DNA of 64,000 bases. Source: CAVTJX01 sp963735175. Its GTDB lineage: Bacteria > Electryoneota > RPQS01. The stretch covers positions 1-64,000 of the forward strand of contig CAVTJX010000008.1 of the NCBI GenBank assembly GCA_963735175.1, read 5' to 3'. The stretch's first letter is position 1; each line of letters starts with the position of its first letter. This document shows positions 8,929-18,648 of the stretch, piece by piece. The position numbers and the translations under genes were made by a program. The notes below the pieces were generated by a model. That model was not told the DNA's origin. It saw only the letters and a program-made list of their open reading frames with translations, and searched no databases.

Positions 8929-8958
8929 TTGACAACAGGCACCTTGCTGTATTATATT
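8929..8958 (+). promoter_or_regulatory. Orphan consensus promoter
   Basis: TTGACA (8929-8934), an 18-base spacer and TATATT (8953-8958), rightward. No credible gene follows before the convergent gene that ends at 9276, so a short RNA is possible. Confidence 0.55.
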
Positions 8959-9098
8959 CTGTATATGATGCACAAACACCCGCAAACACTTGGCATTCAT
9001 CGTTCTTCGTTCTGCGTTCATCGTTTCCCCAATTCCGTTCCGTCAAAAAAGTTGCACACGCATTTAAATACTGGCACTTGCAAGCCGCACACGAAAAA

Positions 9099-9122
9099 GG
9101 ACATGGCAAGCCATGTCCCTAC
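9099..9122 (-). repeat. Short GTAG-headed palindrome
   Basis: GGACATGGC AA GCCATGTCC followed by CTAC (GTAG on the other strand). Close copies are at 22566-22589 and 26896-26919. Confidence 0.7.
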
Positions 9123-9212
9123 AAGAAAAAGATTTATGAGCCTGATGCCGTGCGGCGGTTTACTGTTGACCGGAGAATACAGAACCACTCCGTCAATGGG
9201 GGGAATAGAAAA

Positions 9213-9244
9213 AGAACGGGCTGCCTGTTGAAGGGCAGCCCGTT
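9213..9244 (-). terminator. Terminator of the GEVED secreted protein gene
   Basis: An 11-bp stem (AACGGGCTGCC, 9215-9225, with 9234-9244) and an 8-base loop. On the minus strand it is followed by CTTTTTCTATTC. It lies 32 bases after the stop at 9276. Confidence 0.75.
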
Positions 9245-9275
9245 GGTACCGTGACCATTCCCCATAGGGAAAGGA

Positions 9276-11030
9276 TTACTTCATAAGCAGCAGCTTTTCG
9301 GTGGCCGTGAAGCCATCGGCGCTGAGGCGGCAGAGATAGACCGCCGACGGAAGCTGTGACGCGTCGAACATCATCTCGTGGCGGCCACGGGGCAGTTCGC
9401 CGTTGACGAGGGTCGCCACTTCACGGCCCATGAGATCGTAGACCTTGAGCGTCACGACGCCGGTTTCGGGCACATCAAACGGAATGCGCGTGATGGCGTT
9501 GAACGGGTTCGGGTAGCTCGGATAGAGGGCGTAGGTGGTGATGGTGGCCGGATCCGCCGCGGGCACGGCGGTCACCGCCGCAATCACTTCGCGCGCGCCA
9601 TCGGTGGCCACGGCTTCGAGGGTGTAGTGGTAGATGCGGCCATTCACCAGATGGTTGTCGGTGAAGGTGTAGTTATGCGTGCTGACACTCGTCCCCGCGC
9701 CGCCGGGCGAGCCGACGATGACGCCGTCGCGCAGGACGTTGAAGTGGTCGTTATTCGATTCCGAGGCCGTCAACCACGAGAGTTGGACTTTGGCGTCGCC
9801 GGCCTGGGCGGTGAGATTGCCGAAGAGTTCCACCGCGAGCTGCAGGTCGGAGATGATGTAGTCCTCGACTTCACCCAGCACGTCCGTGCCAAAGGTGCCG
9901 CAGGTCATGGTGGGGCAGCCCTGGGCGTCCATGAGACCGAAGCCGTTGCGGCCCACGGGCACGGAAGTGAGGCGGAAGCGGAAGCGGCCGTCATAACGGC
10001 GGAGGTTGAACACGCCGGGATCGCGGAAGGTGAAGAGATACGTGCCGGGCTGCACGGGGCGGTCCTGCACGATCCACTCACTGGCCTGTCCGTCGCAGAA
10101 CTCATCGCAGAAGTCGCCGTCGAGGTTACCGTCCTTCCAGCCGCTGATGAACAGGTCGCCGCCGCCCGACGCATAGGTCGTGAACTGCGGGCCGCCGGTG
10201 ACGACGACGCGCACCGTTTCCACTTCGCAGGGCATCCACGGCTGGCTGAGGAAGGACACGCCATCATCAAAGGTATCGTTGTTGAGAATGTGCGGGGCGT
10301 CTTCGGAACTGATGCCCGCGCCCAGCCAGGCGATGTCCGAAATGCGGTGCGCCGGGTTACGGATCAGCGTGGGGTAGTTACAAGCCGGCAGGTCGCCCAT
10401 ATCCCATTCGTCGGGAAGCTGCTGGGTCGGCTCGCAATTGACCGTGATCACGTAATTGCCGTTGCCTACGCAGTGGAAATACGCGAAAGATATATAGAGC
10501 CAGTAAGTGCCGGGCGCGCCGGGCAGCGTGTAGCAGGTGGTATCACACGGCCAGGCCATGGTCGGGCTGACGACAGTGCTCATGTTCGTACAACCGAGGG
10601 TGCCGGGGCGGTAGATCGCAAACAGCGAGACGAACGAGCTGCGGAAGCAGACGCGCACCGGGTCGGTCTGGTCGGAGCCGACGACCAGTTGATACCAGTC
10701 GGAATCGCGGCTCGTCTGGCGGCTGTAGGACGTGCCGCAGACCGTATCGCCGCAGGCAATGTTCGTAAAGGAAGGCGTCCCGTCACTGTCCAGGCAACCA
10801 CTATTATAGTGGTCAGTATAATTAGGACTGTATTCACCCTCGGTCCGGGCACGGGGCGGGCAGACCAGCGTGCAGACGGAATCGGGACAGGGGTCGTTGG
10901 ATAAGGTGGGACCGAGATACGGCGGATCGGTCACCGATTGATTCCGCGGAATCATCTGCGAATCGTCACCAGCAAATGCCGGCACACACAGTACGGCGAG
11001 CAGTAAACAGAATCCGATTAACTTTCTCAT
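9276..11030 (-). CDS. Secreted GEVED-domain protein with C-terminal sorting-like tail
   Basis: 584 residues. The start at 11030 follows AAGGGTG and gives a signal peptide (IGFCLLLAVLCVPAFAG). Residues ~60-200 are cysteine-rich with a pre-peptidase-like beta domain (DSDWYQLVV...GTYWLYISF). At about 375-385 GEVEDYIISD matches the GEVED domain found in FCB secreted proteins. A fibronectin-like segment (VQLSWLTASESNNDHFNVLR) comes next, and the last ~85 residues form the sorting-like tail (YPNPFNAITRIPFDVPE, VYDLMGREVATL, TEKLLLMK). The protein is probably exported and anchored at the surface. It is monocistronic, with its own terminator. No catalytic motif is seen. Confidence 0.9.
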   Translation of the reverse strand: MRKLIGFCLLLAVLCVPAFAGDDSQMIPRNQSVTDPPYLGPTLSNDPCPDSVCTLVCPPRARTEGEYSPNYTDHYNSGCLDSDGTPSFTNIACGDTVCGTSYSRQTSRDSDWYQLVVGSDQTDPVRVCFRSSFVSLFAIYRPGTLGCTNMSTVVSPTMAWPCDTTCYTLPGAPGTYWLYISFAYFHCVGNGNYVITVNCEPTQQLPDEWDMGDLPACNYPTLIRNPAHRISDIAWLGAGISSEDAPHILNNDTFDDGVSFLSQPWMPCEVETVRVVVTGGPQFTTYASGGGDLFISGWKDGNLDGDFCDEFCDGQASEWIVQDRPVQPGTYLFTFRDPGVFNLRRYDGRFRFRLTSVPVGRNGFGLMDAQGCPTMTCGTFGTDVLGEVEDYIISDLQLAVELFGNLTAQAGDAKVQLSWLTASESNNDHFNVLRDGVIVGSPGGAGTSVSTHNYTFTDNHLVNGRIYHYTLEAVATDGAREVIAAVTAVPAADPATITTYALYPSYPNPFNAITRIPFDVPETGVVTLKVYDLMGREVATLVNGELPRGRHEMMFDASQLPSAVYLCRLSADGFTATEKLLLMK

Positions 11031-12005
11031 ACGTCACCCTTATCGCTTCGAGGTTCGTTTTTGTGCAATGGAAATGGACACGACAGCAGATTATCATGGT
11101 GGTGGTATAACATAGCGTGTAGGGCATGAATATGCAAGTTTCAGCAGTGAAAATATGAAATTCTCACGCGCGATCATACTTGCTATAGTATCCCGTTTAA
11201 GCATGTTTTCGCGCGCCGTTTTTTATTTCGATAAAGACGAGCACACTAAGCGGCACGCGCAATTTCACGGCGATCACACTCGGAAATTACCGAAAAAAGG
11301 GAATATCGCCCGGCGCGGCGGAAAATGATTCCGATTCACGCGCCGCGCCGCGTCATTCGCAATCGCGCCCGGCGCAGATAACCGACCCACACTACCCGGC
11401 AGAGCGAGAGACATGCCTCTTCACACGCAATAAAACGGGCGGTCTCCGCGGAGATCGCCCACTTAGTCACACTGTCTCCGCCGAGGAGAAAGACATAACA
11501 ATTTCACGTGAAGAAAACAGTTTGCGGCACTAAAAATAATAGATGTACTATGGTTAAACGGATTGGAGTATTCCGATACGACGCGTTCTGTTCGGTTAAA
11601 ATTTCGCGCGCCGCGGAAATGATTTCGTGACGCGCAACGCGAACGCGCACACGACCTCATACATTTACGCGAAGCGCGATCGTTACGAAATGCCGTGTCG
11701 ATGGGCGGACGTAAGACTGGATGCAGATGACGCGGGCAAGCGAATGCGGCGATGATCCACTCATCCCGCAAAAAATAATTGGAACACGTTTGATGATCGC
11801 GGCCGAATTGAATCCGGTCAGTGTTCAGCTTCGACTGGATCGGTGGGGATTCCGGTCACACCGCCGGCAGCCGGATTTCTCGCGGGACGGGCATGATTCG
11901 CAGAGTCCGGATTTCCGGCGACTTGAAAGCGGGGCCGAGATTCCGTATCTTAGGCGCGGTTTTGAGGTCGTCTTCTGGAAGCATTGCGGAAAGGACGCTG
12001 AGCGC
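11031..12005. other. Long intergenic region
   Basis: 975 bases without a supported gene. A hairpin at 11437-11460 (GGGCGGTCTCC with GGAGATCGCCC) is followed on the minus strand by GTTTTATT and looks like a leftward terminator, yet no convincing minus-strand gene ends there. Many CGCG-containing words occur between 11200 and 11700. The leftward promoter of the 9276-11030 gene is not certain; TTGCAT-17-TATGTT just upstream is the best pair seen. Confidence 0.4.
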
Positions 12006-12332
12006 ATGCAGACCGTGATTCTGCTGACACTGTCGAACATATTTATGACGTTTGCCTGGTACGGGCATCTGAAATACAAGAGCGCCCCGCTGGCGCTGGT
12101 GATCCTGGCGAGCTGGGGGATCGCCTTTTTCGAGTACTGTCTGCAGGTACCGGCCAACCGGTTCGGTCACGGGCAGTTCTTGGCGGCGCAACTGAAGACC
12201 CTGCAGGAGGTCATCACGCTGAGCGTGTTCAGCCTGTTTTCGGTCCTTTATCTGAAGGAGCGCTTGGGCTGGAACCAGGTGACTGGTTTCGGCTTCATTA
12301 TCCTCGGCGCGTATTTCCTGTTTCGGAAATAG
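12006..12332 (+). CDS. DUF486/DMT-superfamily small membrane protein
   Basis: 108 residues with four predicted membrane helices (VILLTLSNIFMTFAWYGHL, PLALVILASWGIAFFEYCL, VITLSVFSLFSVLYL, VTGFGFIILGAYFLFR). The pattern YGHLKYKSAPL...FFEYCLQVPANR...LKTLQEVITL...YLKERL matches the DUF486 family, half-size relatives of the drug/metabolite transporters. The start at 12006 has AAGGA 10 bases upstream; the frame extends further left but without a better start. Transport substrate unknown. A terminator follows 35 bases after the stop. Confidence 0.92.
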   Translation: MQTVILLTLSNIFMTFAWYGHLKYKSAPLALVILASWGIAFFEYCLQVPANRFGHGQFLAAQLKTLQEVITLSVFSLFSVLYLKERLGWNQVTGFGFIILGAYFLFRK

Positions 12333-12366
12333 GTCTCCGCAAGGCGGCAGGATAGACAATTTTACG

Positions 12367-12412
12367 GCGGACCCGGCACGCCCCTGTGGGAGCGCCGGGC
12401 CCGCTGTTTTTT
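12367..12412 (+). terminator. Terminator after the DUF486 gene
   Basis: Stem GCGGACCCGGC (12367-12377) with GCCGGGCCCGC (12394-12404), one mismatch, followed by a TGTTTTTTCT tract. Confidence 0.75.
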
Positions 12413-12760
12413 CTGGCAAGAGGCGCGAGTGCCGTAGCGCGCGCTCCCTTATATAGTATCCGTCGGCACACCGGCGGGGGAGTGGTTTGTGCTTATCCAC
12501 AGGCGCACGACGGCGGATTGCTCTATGAGATGCCTTCTTTTTGTAAGCCCGGCACTATGAAATTGTGGCGCACACCCCCGGTTTTACCTGTGAAACGCGG
12601 CTTTCGCGCAGGGCTCAGGGCTTCTTCTGAAGTGACGCGCGAGGAGCAATTTGAGAGACAAGCGCGGCTCGTTTTACGGTGCGCGCGCGGGTGTGGACGG
12701 CGTTGACGAGAGGGTGTACGGGAGGCGGCGTAGAAAATAGCTCTGCCCTGCGGAAAGGAC

Positions 12761-12790
12761 TTGACAGAGAGAGCGGCAAGTGAGTATATT
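12761..12790 (+). promoter_or_regulatory. Promoter of the SWIB/H1-like gene
   Basis: TTGACA (12761-12766), an 18-base spacer and TATATT (12785-12790). This leaves a leader of about 200 bases before the start at 12996. The rest of 12413-12995 shows nothing else clear apart from one isolated TTATCCACA at 12493-12501. Confidence 0.75.
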
Positions 12791-12995
12791 AGCCCGTTGT
12801 TCGCGGTGTGTTCGACGGACTGACTGTTTTAAGATCCGCGTGCTGCCGCTACAGGCGGGGCATTGACGCCCCCAAGAGCGCCGGGGCCGCGGCCGCAAAG
12901 GCCCGCCGCCGAGCGCGCGGATCGTGCCTGGAAATCACTACCAGCCACTATTCACGGTATCCGTAGACCGACTGTAACCCCCTGAAGGAGAGATC

Positions 12996-13556
12996 ATGAA
13001 GAAAGCTCCCGCCAAGAAAGCCGCCCCGAAGAAGGCGACGACGAAGAAGGCCGCGCCGAAGAAAGCCGCCCCGAAGAAGGCCGTGGCTCCGAAGAAGGCC
13101 GCCCCGAAGAAGGCGACCGTGAAGAAGGCCGCTCCGAAGAAGGCCGCCCCGAAGAAGGTCGCCCCGAAGAAGGCCGCCCCGAAGAAGGTCGCCGCGAAGA
13201 AGGTCGCCCCGAAGAAGGCCGCCCCGAAGAAGGCCGCCGCGAAGAAGGCCGCTCCGAAGAAAGCCGCCGTGAAGAAGGCCGCTCCGAAGAAGGCCGTCAA
13301 GCGCGCGCCGAATCCCGCGTTCATGGCCCCGATGCTTCCCGATGAGATTCTGGCCCGGGTCGTCGGCGACAAGCCGATGCCGCGCACCGAAGTCACCAAG
13401 CGTCTGTGGGACTACATCAAGAAGAACAACCTGCAGGACAGCGTCAACAAGCGCAATATCAACGCCGATGACAAGCTGCGCCCCCTGTTCGGGAAGGGCA
13501 CCGTCAGCATGTTCGAAATGAACCGGCTGCTCCAGAGCCACCTGAAGAAGGCGTAA
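12996..13556 (+). CDS. Histone H1-like protein with C-terminal SWIB domain
   Basis: 186 residues. Residues 1-~105 are a run of degenerate KKAAPKKA repeats, like the lysine/alanine/proline tails of histone H1 and bacterial H1-like proteins, expected to be disordered and to coat DNA. Residues ~108-186 form a SWIB/MDM2 domain (LPDEILARVVGDKPMPRTEV, TKRLWDYIKKNNLQD, DDKLRPLFGKGTVSMFEMNR). SWIB fused to a basic tail is known from chlamydiae and several environmental phyla, where a nucleoid or chromatin role is proposed. The start has GGAG at good spacing. The gene has its own promoter and a strong terminator. Confidence 0.93.
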   Translation: MKKAPAKKAAPKKATTKKAAPKKAAPKKAVAPKKAAPKKATVKKAAPKKAAPKKVAPKKAAPKKVAAKKVAPKKAAPKKAAAKKAAPKKAAVKKAAPKKAVKRAPNPAFMAPMLPDEILARVVGDKPMPRTEVTKRLWDYIKKNNLQDSVNKRNINADDKLRPLFGKGTVSMFEMNRLLQSHLKKA

Positions 13557-13581
13557 GCGATCCTCCAATCGCGAACCATGC

Positions 13582-13611
13582 AAAGCCCCGGATCGGTTGA
13601 TCCGGGGCTTT
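13582..13611 (+). terminator. Terminator after the SWIB gene
   Basis: Perfect 13-bp stem (AAAGCCCCGGATC, 13582-13594, with 13599-13611) around a GGTT loop, 26 bases after the stop. Confidence 0.85.
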
Positions 13612-13654
13612 GTGCGTCTCGGGAAGAAAGGGATGAGGGCGGAGGGCCAGGATC

Positions 13655-13714
13655 GGCGGGGTCTCGTTTGTCCCGATGCAGTGATCCGTGGCGACGTTAG
13701 ACCCCGCGCGGCGG
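13655..13714 (+). repeat. 60-bp palindrome-ended repeat, copy 1
   Basis: Starts GGCGGGGTCTCGTT and ends GTTAGACCCCGCGCGGCGG. The ends are partly complementary (GCGGGGTCT/AGACCCCGC). Elements of exactly the same length lie at 26782-26841 and 53721-53780. No gene is seen in 13612-13901. Confidence 0.75.
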
Positions 13715-13901
13715 CGCAGGTTCCGCCGAGCCGGATTAAGCGAGCACGGCTCTTGCCGCCTGCCCACACCCTCTGCTCCGCGCAATCCGGCCGAAACTCC
13801 GCTCCCGATTCCGGCCGGGTAACGCGGAATAATATTCTGTCCGGGCGGCAACAGCAGTGGCCGCGTAACCCGGCTCGGCGTGCTACTTCCTTATTCCTTA
13901 C

Positions 13902-14856
13902 TTAAAGGATTTGCCAGGCGCAGGGACTGGCCTTGAGGGAGTCTCCGGAAAGGACGGGGAGCGTAATCGCACTGTCCGTGCCACAGGGATTGCCGAGTTC
14001 GCGGCCGGAGGGGACATCGTAAGGCACGAAGAACTCACTGAAGCGTACGAGGGCCACGGTGTTGTCCGGTGAGAGCCAGACATCGTCTCCGCCGCGCAGC
14101 GTGGTCAGTACGGCGCCGCGGGGCAACGCCCGCGAGAGTCCGAGATTCACGAAGGAGAGCATGCCATTGGCCTCCCAGACGACCGCCACGGCGCAGGTGG
14201 ACCCAAAGCCGAAACCGCGTTCGGTGAGGGGATAGGTACGGCCACCGACGCGCTGCGAATCGGGCAACGCCGGGTTATCGGCACAGGTTTGACTAAGCTG
14301 GGGCAGCAGAGTGTAGAAATCGAGCTGAGAGATAGGGATTGATGCAGCCGCAGATCGTGCTGCATGACTGACTTTGCGCCTGGGATGCGACGGCGGTAAA
14401 TTCACCGCCGACCCGGCGTACCAGGATGGGCAGTTCCACGCGCTGTGTGCTGTCGAGGCCGGGGCTGACGGCGCTGATCACGAGGGTTAAAAGACCGGGC
14501 GCCGCGCTGCCGGACAGGGCGGTCAGCCGCAGCCGCACGGTCGTTGGGGGCTCGAGCGTATCCGGCGGCAGTTCTGCGGTGAGCCAGCGCGGAGTCCCGC
14601 CGGAAACGGTCAGCGTGACGGGTTGCACGCGACTGTCGATCCAGGCGAGCGCGAGCGTGATTTCGGCCGGTGTGCCCCATTCAACAACGATCGGGATTTG
14701 CGTGGGAGTCACCGTCAACGGGGGCGGCATCACCGGCGGAGCCGGCGGCGGCGTTGGCGCTTCGGCGGCCCCGGGCCGGGGTTGGGACAGGCGGTTGCCA
14801 CAGCCTTGTATGCTAAGAAGGAGCGCGACGACAAAGAAGGTGGCGAGAAGCCTCAT
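13902..14856 (-). CDS. Proline-rich lipoprotein, one frameshift
   Basis: The start at 14856 follows AAAGGAA and gives a lipoprotein signal (LLATFFVVALLLSIQGC; lipobox SIQGC). A proline-rich linker (PTPPPAPPVMPPP) leads into a beta-sandwich-like region (PVTLTVSGGTPRWLTAELPP, APGLLTLVISAV). Near 14330 the frame breaks; the remainder (FGSTCAVAVVWEANGMLSFV, DVWLSPDNTVALVRFSEFF) continues in another frame to 13902. Together this is about 315 residues with a single indel. The product is likely anchored to a membrane through the acylated cysteine. No family is recognised. Confidence 0.65.
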
Positions 14857-14912
14857 CACGGTTTCCTTTGATCGGATGCTTGATGCGAACCAAGGCAAAT
14901 GGGGGTATTGGC

Positions 14913-14946
14913 GGGAGGGTTGCGGAAGACCTTAACCCTCCCCTAC
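14913..14946 (-). repeat. GTAG-headed palindrome
   Basis: GGGAGGGTT, a 12-base middle (GCGGAAGACCTT), AACCCTCCC and CTAC. Nearly the same sequence is at 39209-39242 and 55369-55401. Confidence 0.75.
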
Positions 14947-14963
14947 AACGAAAACGCGTCCTC

Positions 14964-15831
14964 TTAGCCCTTATTAGCGAGGGCGGCGATGTGGGCGGGG
15001 GTGGTGCCGCAGCAGCCGCCGAGGATGCCGGGCGCGGGAGTGAGTGTTTGCACCCAGGCAGCAAAAGCCGCGGCGGAGAGCGGCGCGTCGAATTCCCACG
15101 GATCGCCCTGGCCTGAACTGAAGTTGGGATAGACGCCGACGAGGACATCACCCGCGGACAATGTGTCCTGCAACGTCTTAAGCGCAGCGGCGGCGACGGC
15201 CACGGGGCAGCAGTTGACGAGCACGGCATCGACCCCCAAAGCATAGGCTACGAGCGCGGTCTCGGTGAGCGAATCGCCATTGAAGAGGGTGGTCGCGTCC
15301 TTCGGCATCAGCGCTGTCCAGACGGGAATGTCGGCATTCAGCGCGGCCTCGGTGGCCAGTTGGGCCTCGCGCAGGCTGTTCTGAGTCTCGACGAGGATCA
15401 GGTCAGCTCCCGCTTGCTTCAGCAGCCCCGCGCTGTGAGTATGCTCACGCCGCAGCGTTTCGTCATCAGGGCGTCGTTCGGGATGGTAGCAGTCTTCCAA
15501 GGGGGCCAGCGAGGCGGCGAGGCGGACGGCGTGACCACCGGCCACGTCGATGGCTTCGCGGGCCAGCCGAATGGCAAGCGCGGTAAGTTCCGCCGCGCGA
15601 TCTCCCATTCCGGCCTTGGCAAGCGTGTAGCGAGTGGTGCGGAAGGTGGCGGCGGTGATCACTTCCGCCCCGGCGCGCACGTAATCTGTGTGGATCTCAC
15701 GAATGAGATCGGGCGCGTCGAGCAGCGCACTCCGCCGACCAGAGCGGCAGGCGCGCGTGGTAGCCGCGGCGCTCGAGTTCGGTGCCCAGCGCGCCGTCTA
15801 AGATGAGAGGGGATTTCGGGGAGTCGGGCAT
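14964..15831 (-). CDS. Homocysteine S-methyltransferase family protein, one frameshift
   Basis: From the ATG at 15831 the N-terminus ILDGALGTELERRGYHA is the start of the homocysteine methyltransferase barrel. The frame breaks near 15720 and resumes with MRAGAEVITAATFRTTRYTL. The zinc-binding cysteines are present: VLVNCCP for the first and GGCCGT for the last pair, the usual three-cysteine site. Total about 285 residues, close to MmuM-type enzymes that methylate homocysteine with S-methylmethionine or SAM; the methyl donor cannot be told. The enzyme is cytoplasmic. It is flanked by spacers and probably transcribed alone. Confidence 0.85.
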
Positions 15832-16349
15832 CGGTTTGAAAGGTAACTTTGCGGCGAAATTACTTAGCCTCGGGGACTGTGCTGATTTACGCACGGTTGC
15901 TGTGCAGAGCGTGCGTCAATCGATGCGATCATCCACAATTTAAGTTCTTGTAAATGCGTGCTGGAATGACTCTTGCCGCAAGGAAAGTGAACTCCTTTCC
16001 GGCAAATTTCTGCACACTCTATGCCGCTTCCGTTGCCTTTTGGGTGCGGCTTGCGTATCTTAACTGTTTGCGGTAGTGGCAGTTTAGCGAAAATCCGCGT
16101 ATAAAGGCAAGCCCAGCGTGCGACGCTGGACCCGTGGCTGGCGCCAGAACTTTTCCGCTGGCGGGCGCGAAGGAGTACGATCCGTGAAGCTGCGCCCGGG
16201 ATTGCTGCCGCTTGCTGCTTCCAATCCTGCGTGTTCCGGCGCAGCCCCAAGGGCCGTTCCCTGATACGCTGTAGGACGCGGATTATGAGCTGCGGCGCGG
16301 CGGGAGCGACGACGCCCGGACAATGGCGCATTCGCACCCATACGACGTC
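15832..16349. other. Intergenic region
   Basis: No supported gene. It contains the palindrome CAGCGTGCGACGCTG (about 16117-16131), which also occurs at 22191-22205 with a similar continuation (ACCCG then TGGCGCC), suggesting another dispersed repeat. Confidence 0.4.
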
Positions 16350-17693
16350 GGACTGCACCGTACCGGGTTTTCTAAATGGCTATGTGACCAACGACATCGT
16401 TCGGGGGATCCATGGCGACAGTCTACCTTGGTGGAATGGCCCACTTGGAGCTATCACTATGGAGTCGTTCGTCACATTGCCCGTTCGGGATAATTCGGGA
16501 CCGTGCTTTGGAGCGGGCGAGTTTATAAGCGATCGATAGTTATATCAAAGCCAATGGTGCGCAGCATGCAGCGATGGACATCGGTTGGTGATTCACCATG
16601 AGACGCGGTTTCGCGTGCGGTGTTTGGATAGTCAGGACATCTGGATTGGGACCGATCCTTTTGCAGCCCCGGGTTATAGCGGCAGGGCGGAATTCCTGGC
16701 GCCTGTCGGTGATCACAGTTTCATCTACTGGCGACCATCGAGTTCAACGGAACGGTGTATGGATCGGTGTCTGGTGCAAAATCACTGCAGCACCGGGCGA
16801 CATCTGTCGGACTTCGGTTGTTTACGGAAAGGCTTTCCTGGGGGTGGCTGAATTTCGTGGCAACCGTACACCGGATGGCGGCTATATCGCTGGCGGAATG
16901 GTTGATCCGGCCGATCCGCCAGATCTTCATGGCAACCGTGACTGGGTCCGTTCAAGAGGAAGTTTGGGCGAGGACGAGTGGTCGCGGACGTTCGACTGCT
17001 TCGTCTATGAACGGTTATTACGGATTTGTGCGATCGGGGAAAGTCCTATGTGCTGGCTTCTCCGAGCTAACGCTGATCAGCGACGGGGATTGACAACACT
17101 TGTCGGTCGGCCAGATCGTCGACTGGCGCGATTGCGAAATCTATGACTTAGAGCCGCTACGCCTGCATTGGGGCGGTGCGATTACGACGTCTTTCAATTG
17201 GATGCGTATTCCTTTGCTGACACCAACTTCGATTACGGCGACGTGGACCAACGGATCGATAGCTCTGACGCCCATGCAGAATCGCCGCAGACCACGAAGG
17301 CGGTTGACTTTGCTGACAATGGCATGTGCGGCAGGCTCTTGGAGCATCGACCGACTTGCACGAATATCTTTGTAATGCGCACAGCAAACGCGTTGCCGGT
17401 TACACCCAGTCCTTCGTATGCCGCGCCCAACATTCTCGTTTCTGCACGAGGCCTTTCCCAACCCCTTCAACGCCACAACGACGCTTTCGTTTGATCTGCC
17501 GCAGAGCGCGAAGGTGCGGCTCAGCGTGTTTGATTTGCTGGGGCGAGAGGTGGCAGTGCTGGTGGATGCTGTGGTGGTAGCGGGGAGTCATCGCGTTAGT
17601 TTTGACGGGGCGGATTTGGCCTCGGGGATTTATTTTGCGCGGCTCGCGGCGGGGGATCGGGTGCAGACGCGGAAGTTGGTGGTGTTGAAGTAG
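16350..17693 (+). pseudogene. Secreted protein with sorting-like tail, heavily frameshifted
   Basis: The last 91 residues are unmistakable (FPNPFNATTTLSFDLPQ, VFDLLGREVAVLVDA, ASGIYFARLAAG, TRKLVVLK) and end at 17693. Protein-like segments upstream fall in different frames, for example SFADTNFDYGDVDQRIDSSD and KAVDFADNGMCGRLLEHRPT before 17400, and GNRTPDGGYIAGGMVDPADP near 16880. No signal peptide could be placed. The left boundary at 16350 is approximate. It is either a decaying gene or a badly sequenced one; the number of frame changes (five or more) is high even for this window. Confidence 0.5.
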
Positions 17694-17870
17694 TGATGAG
17701 GGATGAGATTCCGGATTTCGACGGGGTGATGTGGTGTCCGGAACAGATTGTCCAGTCATAGCCTCGAAGCCGAGATCCTTCCGGAAGACCGTCAGGATGA
17801 CCGTGGATTAGAAGGGGCGCATTTTGTTTTTCGCTCTTCGCTTTTCGTTTTATACATTGGGGAGCACATC

Positions 17871-18648
17871 ATGGTTCTGGAACTCAAGCAGACGATTCTT
17901 TACGGGCCGGTGCAGTCGCGGCGGTATGGGCGGTCGCTGGGGGTGAACCTGATGCCGGGACGGGACAAGGTCTGTTCCTTTGACTGCGTGTACTGCCAGT
18001 ACGGGCGGACGCGGCGCTGCGTGACCGACGTGGCCGACCCTCGAACGGGAACTGCCCACTTTTGACGACGTGGTGGAGGCGTTGAAGGCGCATTGCGTTC
18101 GGACGCAGGAATTTGAGCAGATCACCTTTTCGGGCAACGGCGAGCCCACGCTCTACCCGCGCTTCGGCGAACTGGTGGCGGCCGTGGCCGATTTGCGCGA
18201 TGCAATCCGCCCGGATGTGCGGATCGCGCTGTTGACAAATTCGAGCTGCCTGACGCGCCCGGAAGTACGGCAGGCGCTGACGCGCATCGATCTGCCGGTG
18301 CTGAAACTCGACGCGGGCTCGGCGGAGTTGTTCGAGGAGATCAATCAGCCCGCCGAAGGCATCGACTACGACCAGATTATCACCGAACTCAGCGAAACGG
18401 GCAACATTTATATTCAAACGCTGTTCGTGGACGGCACGCCTTCGAACACGACACCGGAGGCGCTGACGGCGTGGATGGACAAGCTGGCGCAGATTCATCC
18501 GGTGGAAGCGCATATCTATTCCATCGAGCGGCCCGTGCCGGAAACGAATTTGTCGCTCGTGCCCGCGGTGCGGCTGGAGCAGATCGCGCTGGAAGCCACG
18601 AAGGCCACGGGTGTGCCCGTCAAAGCTTTTTACGGACGCAAGAAATGA
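17871..18648 (+). CDS. Radical SAM protein, one frameshift
   Basis: The ATG at 17871 follows GGGGAG. The N-terminus ILYGPVQSRRYGRSLGVNL and the cluster motif CSFDCVYCQYG (CxxxCxxC, binding the 4Fe-4S cluster that cleaves SAM) define a radical SAM enzyme. A frame break near 18040 is repaired by one base and leads to PTFDDVVEALKAH, then the SAM-binding ITFSGNGEPTLYPRF and the rest of the barrel (LLTNSSCLTRPEVRQALTRI, VLKLDAGSAELFEEINQP). About 258 residues in total. The sequence resembles a widespread uncharacterised radical SAM subgroup; its substrate is unknown. Its stop overlaps the start of the next gene (ATGA). Confidence 0.85.

Noticed and set aside
9378..10904. A 508-codon open frame on the plus strand
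   Set aside because: It is the antisense of the GEVED secreted protein gene, which has a signal peptide, domain and tail; the antisense product is low-complexity with no fold.
11463..11771. A 102-codon minus-strand frame ending at a terminator-like hairpin
   Set aside because: The translated sequence is arginine/serine-rich with no fold-like pattern, and it lacks a ribosome-binding site.
12493..12501. Perfect DnaA box TTATCCACA as a sign of an origin
   Set aside because: It is isolated. No cluster of boxes or AT-rich unwinding element surrounds it, and the dnaN side of the window also shows no cluster.
13000..13300. Tandem repeats that might be a CRISPR array
   Set aside because: The repeats encode KKAAPKKA units in one frame of the SWIB gene; there are no spacers and no cas genes.
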